A stretch of 36,616 bases of DNA from positions 1 to 36,616 of the forward strand of contig NZ_CBFHNB010000015.1 in the NCBI RefSeq assembly GCF_965657105.1, given 5' to 3'. A program made the translations under genes and the position numbers. This DNA comes from Puniceispirillum sp965657105. Lineage in GTDB: Bacteria; Pseudomonadota; Alphaproteobacteria; Puniceispirillales; Puniceispirillaceae. Positions 31,162 through 36,616 of the stretch are shown here, piece after piece. The first letter of the stretch is position 1, and each line of letters begins with the position of its first letter. The notes beneath the pieces are model-generated. The model was not told the origin of the DNA. It was given only the letters and a program-made list of their open reading frames with translations, and did no database searches.

Positions 31162-32296
31162 CTATTTTATCAAGTGCCGCCGCGAAATTAGCGACTGTGC
31201 GCTCACAATTATGCAGCTTATCCAAGCCAAAAAGCCCAATACGGAAGCTTTTATAATCAGGCCCCTCGCCACATTCCAATGGCACACCCGCGGCAATTTG
31301 CACGCCATTAGCGGCAAAAGCGCTGCCATTTTTCAGATTATCATCATCGGTAAAACTGACAACAACCGATGGTGCCTGAAATCCGGATGCAGCCACCGAA
31401 CGAAAGCCCCGACTTTCCAGCAAGCTGCGGATCGCTGCACCAAGATCAATCTGCTCTTGTCGGGTTTTTTCAAAACCATAGGCTTCAGTTTCCAGCAAGG
31501 AATCACGGAATATCGCCAGCGCGTCGGTTGGCATGGTCGCATGATAGGCATGACCACCATTTTCATAGGTTTCCATTATGCCTAGCCATTTTTTCAGATC
31601 GCAGACATAGCTGGCGGCATTGGTATCTTCAATTTTTTCGCGCGCGGCTTGTGACAACATAACCAGCCCGCTACACGGTGATGCGCTCCAGCCCTTTTGC
31701 GGGGCGCTCAACAAAACATCGACCCCACAGGCTTGCATATCAACCCACAAGGCACCTGATGCCACACAATCAAGCACGAATAACCCACCAACCGCATGTA
31801 CCGCATCGGACACAGCGCGGATATAATCATCCGGCAAGATCATACCCGCAGATGTTTCCACATGCGGGGCAAACACCACCGCCGGTTTTTCGCGGGCTAT
31901 CTGGGCGCAGACATCGTCAACAGCATGCGGCGCAAAAGGTGTCTGGCGGTTATCACCATCGCCACCCTGTTGCCGCGCCGCCACCAGCACGGTGCTACTT
32001 TTGGCAATTTTGCCTTTCTCCAAAATCTCGCTCCAGCGGAAACTGAACCAGCCATTGCGGATAATCATCACATGCTGGTCATCGGCAAATTGCCGCGCGA
32101 TCGCTTCCATACCATAGGTGCCACCACCCGGAATCGCGATAACAGAATGCGCGTTATAAGCGCGCTTTAGCGCACCCGAAATATCCCGCATCACAGCCTG
32201 AAACTTTTGCGACATTGAATTTAACGAGCGGTCAGTGAACACCACTGAATATTCAAGCAGTCCATCGGGATCAATATCGGGCAATAAGGCTGGCAT
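31154..32296 (-). CDS. Class V aminotransferase (alanine-glyoxylate/serine-pyruvate type)
   Basis: PLP enzyme of fold type I, 380 residues. The PLP lysine is Lys201 in SAPQKGW, with Asp176 (VLDCVAS) positioned to hold the pyridine nitrogen, and the phosphate-contact PGGGTYGMEA at about 56-65. The family transfers amino groups among alanine, serine, glyoxylate and pyruvate, or, in some members, other amino acids. In this window glyoxylate is made by isocitrate lyase and handled by a reductase, so glyoxylate amination would fit, though the gene lies 12 kb from those. GGAG precedes the ATG by 8 nt. Substrate is inferred. Confidence 0.85.
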   Translation of the reverse strand: MPALLPDIDPDGLLEYSVVFTDRSLNSMSQKFQAVMRDISGALKRAYNAHSVIAIPGGGTYGMEAIARQFADDQHVMIIRNGWFSFRWSEILEKGKIAKSSTVLVAARQQGGDGDNRQTPFAPHAVDDVCAQIAREKPAVVFAPHVETSAGMILPDDYIRAVSDAVHAVGGLFVLDCVASGALWVDMQACGVDVLLSAPQKGWSASPCSGLVMLSQAAREKIEDTNAASYVCDLKKWLGIMETYENGGHAYHATMPTDALAIFRDSLLETEAYGFEKTRQEQIDLGAAIRSLLESRGFRSVAASGFQAPSVVVSFTDDDNLKNGSAFAANGVQIAAGVPLECGEGPDYKSFRIGLFGLDKLHNCERTVANFAAALDKIVS

Positions 32297-32461
32297 GATG
32301 AGTCTCCGTCATAAAAATATAAGCATAAACGATTAGGGCATAAGGCATCATAGTTAAATATAGTTAACCCTAGGACGCATATATCGGCAAACAAATAACA
32401 ACTTTTGCCCACATTAACGTTTCTTTAAACGATTCTTGTTACGCTTACCCTTAAAAATAGG

Positions 32462-32499
32462 TAGAGGCCTGAAAGATAGATAGAGGCCTAAAAGATAGA
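32462..32499. repeat. 19-nt tandem repeat x2 in the leader of the gene at 32515
   Basis: TAGAGGCCTGAAAGATAGA (32462-32480) is followed by TAGAGGCCTAAAAGATAGA (32481-32499), one mismatch, then the start of a third degenerate copy that includes the ribosome site GAGGA. Each unit holds the palindrome AGGCCT and an AGAGG that resembles a ribosome site. The rest of 32297-32461 is AT-rich divergent promoter space with no motif I can call. Confidence 0.9.
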
Positions 32500-32514
32500 T
32501 TGAGGATAGCCATC

Positions 32515-33483
32515 ATGCGCACCCATTTTACAACCGCCCTGCATAGCGTCATGCCCACACATATATCGTATCTGGCGGCCTTGCGATATATCGGCGTGAT
32601 TACAATGCTTTTGATTGCCCTGCCTTTGACCAGCACCAGCGCCACCGCCGGACAGGTTGGCGACAAAGATTTTCTACTCGATTGCACTTTCGAAAAATAT
32701 AATAATAACACCAATTATTCTGCCAAATTTGCAAAGGCATGGATACCCCCGTCGCAAAAACACCGCATTGTCGGCGACCAGATTTTATTTCAAAGCTATT
32801 ATGACAAGCTCAAAGGCACCATCACCAAGCGCAATGATGAACGCATCGAATGGACATATCTGGAACGCCCCAAAGACAAACATGGCAAACCCTATGATGC
32901 CAAACGTATCTATAGCTATTTCTTCACCACTAACAAAATCGCCAGCCGTATGGAATTTGGAACAGGTTATACGCATATCGGGTATGTCTGGGGCACATGC
33001 GATGAAATCGTCACTGGTAACAACCTCAGCGGTATCAAAGACAAAGCATCAAAGACCGACGCTCAAAAAAAGGACAAAAAATATAAGCAGCTATTGCCTA
33101 TAAACATGAAGGACTGGCATACAATTCGGGGAAGTAACGGTTCGGTACTAAAATATCATAATACTCATGACGCTATTCTGTTCACATCGACGAATCCATG
33201 GTTTAAGGCTACCCACGCCAAACTTGCACGCTTACCCAAAGCCGACCTTAGATATGCAATTTATTGGGCGAATGAAAATGTATTTGATCTGAAAGGATAC
33301 AAGCATTTTAACTACAGCAAGCCAGATAAAATTATAGCCACCGCATACAAAGGCATAAAATACATAATGGTTCTGGATCCAGACCTTGACCGCATTCATG
33401 ACAAAAGAAAGACATTCATGCAGTTTTCAATGCGGTTTAAAAATAGTGGTGAATGGTTTTCAAATGACACAGCTTTGAGATAG
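32515..33483 (+). CDS. Exported protein of unknown function
   Basis: 322 residues starting at the ATG at 32515, chosen because GAGGA lies just upstream; a TTG at 32500 would add five residues. An extended N-terminal region (about 24 residues) leads into a hydrophobic core (IGVITMLLIALPL) and probable cleavage near ATAG, so the protein is likely exported. The mature part is rich in Lys, Tyr and Asn. It looks like mainly strands (YSAKFAKAWI, RIYSYFFTTN, FGTGYTHIGYVWG), with two Cys (LLDCTF, WGTCDE) that could pair. A Lys-rich stretch follows at about 180-195. I recognise no family. Its coding sequence looks more AT-rich than its neighbours, especially after 33050, which may mean transfer. Confidence 0.7.
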   Translation: MRTHFTTALHSVMPTHISYLAALRYIGVITMLLIALPLTSTSATAGQVGDKDFLLDCTFEKYNNNTNYSAKFAKAWIPPSQKHRIVGDQILFQSYYDKLKGTITKRNDERIEWTYLERPKDKHGKPYDAKRIYSYFFTTNKIASRMEFGTGYTHIGYVWGTCDEIVTGNNLSGIKDKASKTDAQKKDKKYKQLLPINMKDWHTIRGSNGSVLKYHNTHDAILFTSTNPWFKATHAKLARLPKADLRYAIYWANENVFDLKGYKHFNYSKPDKIIATAYKGIKYIMVLDPDLDRIHDKRKTFMQFSMRFKNSGEWFSNDTALR

Positions 33484-33488
33484 AGGCT

Positions 33489-34427
33489 TTAGAAGCTGAT
33501 CGGCACCCCAAAAATCCAGCCTTCGCGCGCAGCTTGTTCGGGTCTCTGCCAATAAGCGGCATGCGGCGCGAAAAAACGTAGCGCTGCTGCCGCGATCATT
33601 GCATCCGCTTCATCGGCATCACGCCCGCGCGGCGCATAATCCGGCGGCACACCATCACTGTCATAGGCCCCCAGCGCGTCCGTCATAAACCCGGCATCAC
33701 GCGCGGCTTTGTTCGCCGGATCAAAACCCGCACGGTGGAAATGATAACTTGGGAAAATTTCCACCAGCGTCAATGATGCCGCTGTCACCGCATCCAGATC
33801 ATCAAAAGGCCACATCGCCACCTCTGTGCCAAGATGCTGTTTCAACTGATGCAACAGGCGCATCCCCGCCATTGAGCCGGTGGCGACATTATCGGCGCCA
33901 ACCGCTTTGAATGTTGGCGATGGGCTACGTCCAGCTTCGCGGCAAGCGGTCTCAGCAAGACGACGACGTGACTGATAGCGTGGCGCTGTTTTACCATAGG
34001 CAGGTGGTGCCAGATAATAATCGCCCCATGGGGCTGTGGTGAACATCGCGCCACCATAAAGATGCGGATTATCTTTGTTCACGCGCTCGACAAGACACCA
34101 TAGGTCGGCGGCGGTTGCAGGTGACATATCCTGACCGGGGAAATAGCTATCCATATCGTGAAACGGATGCGCAAAGGCAAAATCAATTCCCACCAGAATT
34201 GACCCGATGCCCGACGATACCAGATCGATAAGATAGTCGCGAACCGCTTCGCGGCTCCATTCAGCACTATCGCTTGGATATATCCCAACAGGTGCGCCCC
34301 GTCCGGGCGTGGCCATCGCTAGCTGGATACCTTGATGCGTTGCGCCCTTGGCACCTGACCAGTCAATCCCGATAAAATGCTGCCAATCATTCAGAGATAC
34401 CGTGCCATTAGCTATGGTCTGGCTCAT
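33489..34427 (-). CDS. RNase-H-fold-like (DUF429-type) protein coupled to pgi
   Basis: 312-residue cytosolic protein. The first strand carries FIGIDWSGAKG (about 18-28), a second carries LVGIDFAFAHP, and a late helix carries DADEADAMIAAAAL. This spacing of acidic residues resembles DUF429 and other RNase-H-like proteins, an assignment I hold only moderately. No known function. Its ATG overlaps the pgi stop by 4 nt (ATGA), so it is translated with glucose-6-phosphate isomerase and could share regulation. A role in sugar phosphate metabolism is possible but unsupported. Its stop faces the exported protein gene with 5 nt between. Confidence 0.65.
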   Translation of the reverse strand: MSQTIANGTVSLNDWQHFIGIDWSGAKGATHQGIQLAMATPGRGAPVGIYPSDSAEWSREAVRDYLIDLVSSGIGSILVGIDFAFAHPFHDMDSYFPGQDMSPATAADLWCLVERVNKDNPHLYGGAMFTTAPWGDYYLAPPAYGKTAPRYQSRRRLAETACREAGRSPSPTFKAVGADNVATGSMAGMRLLHQLKQHLGTEVAMWPFDDLDAVTAASLTLVEIFPSYHFHRAGFDPANKAARDAGFMTDALGAYDSDGVPPDYAPRGRDADEADAMIAAAALRFFAPHAAYWQRPEQAAREGWIFGVPISF

Positions 34428-35962
34428 GCTTTTGTGGCAAGGCGTGCCAAAAAATCAGCCGCCGTCGGACTCATCCCCGCCGGTATGGTACCAGCCTTCA
34501 GATGCGCCTCAAACGAGGTCGCCATTTCCTTGCCCAACTCGACCCCCCACTGGTCAAAGCTGTTCACATCCCATAAAAAGCCGCTGACAATCGTCACATG
34601 TTCATATAATGCCAGCAAACGCCCCAGCGCAAAGGGGGTTGTCTGATCCCAGCTCATCACTGTTGATGGCCGCCCACCGCCAAAATTCTTATGCGGCAGT
34701 TCAGCATTTTCGCGGCCCAGCGCCAGCGCTTCGGCTTGTGCCAACGCATTCACCACTAACACCTGATGGCTGTCCTGCCAAATATCGTCCGGCCAGCTAT
34801 CGGCCAGATGCAAGCCAACCGGTTGCCGCGGAAACAGAATATCAAGCGGCACAATGTCATGCCCTTGATGCAAAGCCTGAAAGAATGAATGCTGGCATCC
34901 GGTTCCAGCTTCGCCCCAGATAACCGGAGCTGTTGCGTAACCAAGCATTTCGCCATCACGCGATACTGATTTGCCATTCGATTCCATTTCCAGCTGCTGT
35001 GCCCAGGCTGGCACCCTTGCCAGACGCTGGTCATAGGGCATAATCCCATGCGTCGGATAGCCAAGAAAATTCCGGTTCCAGATTCGCAAAAGCCCCAGCA
35101 ATACAGGGATATTTTTGGCTAATGGTGCGGTCTTGAAATGCGCATCCATCGACGACCCACCATCTAGAAACAAAGCAAATTGATCTGCGCCAATGGCCAG
35201 CATCACCGGCAATCCAACCGCCGACCATAACGAATAACGCCCGCCCACACCGGCTTCAAAATCAAATATCTGTGCTGAATCAATGCCCCAGTCAGCCGCC
35301 TTATCAGCCGCCGCTGTCACCGCCGCCATCTGGCTTTTGCTGTCACCGCCGCCCATATCAAGCCATGATTGCGCCAAGCCTGCATTGCGCATGGTTTCAG
35401 CCGTGGTAAAGGTTTTAGATGTTACAATCACCAGACTGTGCGACGCCTTACAACGCGCCAGCACATCATGCAAATGGCTCGGATCGACATTCGAAACATA
35501 ATGCACGCGCGCACCTGATGCGAAAGGTGCCAAAGCCATCGCCACCATCGCTGGCCCCAGATCCGATCCACCGATACCGATATTGATAATATCGTCATAG
35601 GCACCTGCACTACGCGTGGCTTCGGCAAAATCAACCATCTTCTGATAGCGTGCGCTTGTGCGTGTTGCTGGGCTTCGCAAGTCGGCATGCACAACCGGAC
35701 GGTTTTCACTTTTGTTAATCGCCGCACCGGCAAACATGGCATCGCGTTTATCAGCAATTTTGGCTTCGGCGGCCAGCACCAAAAGCGCATCAAGTGCCGC
35801 GCCATCAATATGCTGGCGCGCAATATCGACTTCCATATCATCACTGGCAAATACCATATCTTGCGCCCGCGCCGGATCATGGATTAGGTCGGCCAGCTTA
35901 ACCGCGCCAAGTCGTGTGGCATGTTCGCGCAATAATTCATAGGAAGTAGTCCGGGTAAGCAT
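34424..35962 (-). CDS. pgi: Glucose-6-phosphate isomerase
   Basis: Interconverts glucose 6-phosphate and fructose 6-phosphate in glycolysis and gluconeogenesis. The sugar-phosphate-binding motif GIGGSDLGP is at 129-137. The family signatures VTSKTFTTAET, GGRYSLWSAVGLP and GTGCQHSFFQALHQG are present, and the last contains the catalytic His. A C-terminal FGVELGK-type block appears here as WGVELGKEMA. At 512 residues it is a little short of the 550 of E. coli but normal for alphaproteobacteria. GGAG precedes the ATG by 7 nt. The next gene overlaps its stop by 4 nt. It diverges from the oxidoreductase gene at 36118. Confidence 0.97.
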   Translation of the reverse strand: MLTRTTSYELLREHATRLGAVKLADLIHDPARAQDMVFASDDMEVDIARQHIDGAALDALLVLAAEAKIADKRDAMFAGAAINKSENRPVVHADLRSPATRTSARYQKMVDFAEATRSAGAYDDIINIGIGGSDLGPAMVAMALAPFASGARVHYVSNVDPSHLHDVLARCKASHSLVIVTSKTFTTAETMRNAGLAQSWLDMGGGDSKSQMAAVTAAADKAADWGIDSAQIFDFEAGVGGRYSLWSAVGLPVMLAIGADQFALFLDGGSSMDAHFKTAPLAKNIPVLLGLLRIWNRNFLGYPTHGIMPYDQRLARVPAWAQQLEMESNGKSVSRDGEMLGYATAPVIWGEAGTGCQHSFFQALHQGHDIVPLDILFPRQPVGLHLADSWPDDIWQDSHQVLVVNALAQAEALALGRENAELPHKNFGGGRPSTVMSWDQTTPFALGRLLALYEHVTIVSGFLWDVNSFDQWGVELGKEMATSFEAHLKAGTIPAGMSPTAADFLARLATKA

Positions 35963-35992
35963 GGCAAACTCCGCATAGTAATGACACAGTCA

Positions 35993-36012
35993 CTGGCTTT
36001 ATTCACAGCCAG
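35993..36012. promoter_or_regulatory. Inverted repeat in the pgi / oxidoreductase divergent region
   Basis: CTGGCT and AGCCAG, separated by 8 nt, lie 31 nt upstream of the pgi start. It could be an operator for either gene, but a 6-bp half-site is easily found by chance. An AT run near 36073-36089 may hold the -10 of the rightward gene. Confidence 0.3.
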
Positions 36013-36117
36013 CATCCGCTTTATCGTGGATAGCTATTATAGGGCATGATATGACCATGCGGCTAGCCAAAGAATATATATTATATATGCCTTTAATGAT
36101 GTTTTGGAGTTTCTGGC

Positions 36118-36616
36118 GTGACTAATGATGTGATTTTTGATCTTGTGATAATTGGCGCAGGCATTTCCGGCCTTGCCGCCGCCAGAGCTGCGCATAAGTC
36201 AGGCCAGCATGTCCTTGTCATTGACAAGGGGCGCCGTATTGGTGGACGCGTTTCAACGCGCCGTGCCGACAATTTCACCTTTAATCATGGGGCGCAGTTC
36301 ATCACCGCCAAAGGTGATGACTTCAACGCGGTTCTGCACGCCGCCGAAAAAGCTGGTGCGGTGGCGCGGTGGCAGATTGCCGAAGATAAAGACGCCTATG
36401 CCGGATCACCGACAATGCGTGACCTAGCTGTCTTTATGGGTGATGGTCTAGACATCCGCCAGAACATTGAGATCGCCAGCATCATGCCACACCCGCTAAC
36501 AGGCACCAATAGCAATGGTCTTTGCCTGACTGACAAAACCGGCACCATGATTATGACCCGCAAGCTCATCATCACCGCACCGGCACCCCAAACAGCGCGG
36601 CTTTTACGCAGCATCG
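36118..36616 (+). CDS. FAD-dependent oxidoreductase, renalase-like, cut by window edge
   Basis: The first 166 residues of a flavoprotein. The dinucleotide-binding motif LVIIGAGISGLAAA (9-22) and its following acidic strand end VLVIDKG are followed by RRIGGRVSTRR and then NHGAQFIT, the pattern of the renalase-like group of amine oxidase-fold proteins (COG3380). The start is a GTG at 36118, with GGAG 9 nt upstream; no ATG in this frame is suitable. The C-terminal part lies outside the window, so length and any fusion cannot be judged. It is divergent from pgi. Confidence 0.85.
   Translation, partial: MTNDVIFDLVIIGAGISGLAAARAAHKSGQHVLVIDKGRRIGGRVSTRRADNFTFNHGAQFITAKGDDFNAVLHAAEKAGAVARWQIAEDKDAYAGSPTMRDLAVFMGDGLDIRQNIEIASIMPHPLTGTNSNGLCLTDKTGTMIMTRKLIITAPAPQTARLLRSI

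Noticed and set aside
32500..32514. Earlier TTG starts for several genes (also at 2247, 18551, 25491, 30913)
   Set aside because: In these cases a nearby ATG has equal or better support from the ribosome site, family alignment or neighbouring-gene boundary.

Overview
The window looks like a stretch of chromosome from a marine-type alphaproteobacterium. The evidence is the gene order rlmE-guaB-rsmB-guaA, a DUF1489-family gene next to mgtE, a glnK-amtB pair, and an ScfR-type regulator divergent from isocitrate lyase. Base composition is moderate by eye, genes are tightly packed, and there are no rRNAs, tRNAs, insertion sequences, phage genes or CRISPR arrays that I can see. A SAR116-like lineage would fit, but that is inference only. 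Both ends are cut inside genes: guaA on the left and a renalase-like flavoprotein on the right.

Layout. 1-4727 (minus strand): rlmE, guaB, rsmB and guaA, that is, GMP synthesis interleaved with two rRNA methyltransferases. 4913-11930 (plus): a MATE exporter, glnE (glutamine synthetase adenylyltransferase), an MFS transporter, a secreted SNase-like nuclease and a 68-residue unknown. 11984-15516 (minus): DUF1489, the Mg2+ transporter mgtE and the ScfR/RamB-like regulator. 15748-17052 (plus): aceA, with AT-rich palindromes between it and the regulator. 17178-19473 (minus): glyoxylate/hydroxypyruvate reductase and glycerate 2-kinase. 19662-20450 (minus): an acidic secreted protein of unknown function. 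20670-25485 (minus): a complete BMP/nucleoside-type ABC importer. 25674-27354 (minus): glnK-amtB, divergent from a LysR regulator at 27607. 28674-36616: beta-carbonic anhydrase, a YhiN/BaiN-type flavoprotein, a GIY-YIG protein, a small membrane protein, a class V aminotransferase, a secreted unknown, a RNase-H-fold-like unknown coupled to pgi, and the start of a renalase-like oxidoreductase.

How the genes fit together. Two themes stand out. One is nitrogen: GlnE, GlnK and AmtB together cover glutamine synthetase modification, nitrogen sensing and ammonium uptake. The other is C2/C3 metabolism: isocitrate lyase makes glyoxylate, and the next two genes can reduce glyoxylate or hydroxypyruvate and phosphorylate glycerate. 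A class V aminotransferase of the alanine-glyoxylate type lies 12 kb away. No malate synthase is in the window.

The least expected feature is at the DNA level. Short tandem duplications of 9 to 62 nt recur at gene ends and junctions (rsmB 3' end, guaB stop, MFS stop, reductase/kinase junction, ABC ATPase tail, a 5' leader at 32462) and once inside glnE. I see no convincing undescribed multi-gene system. Most genes are housekeeping, and the novelty is limited to a few unknown proteins, candidate operators and this microduplication pattern.
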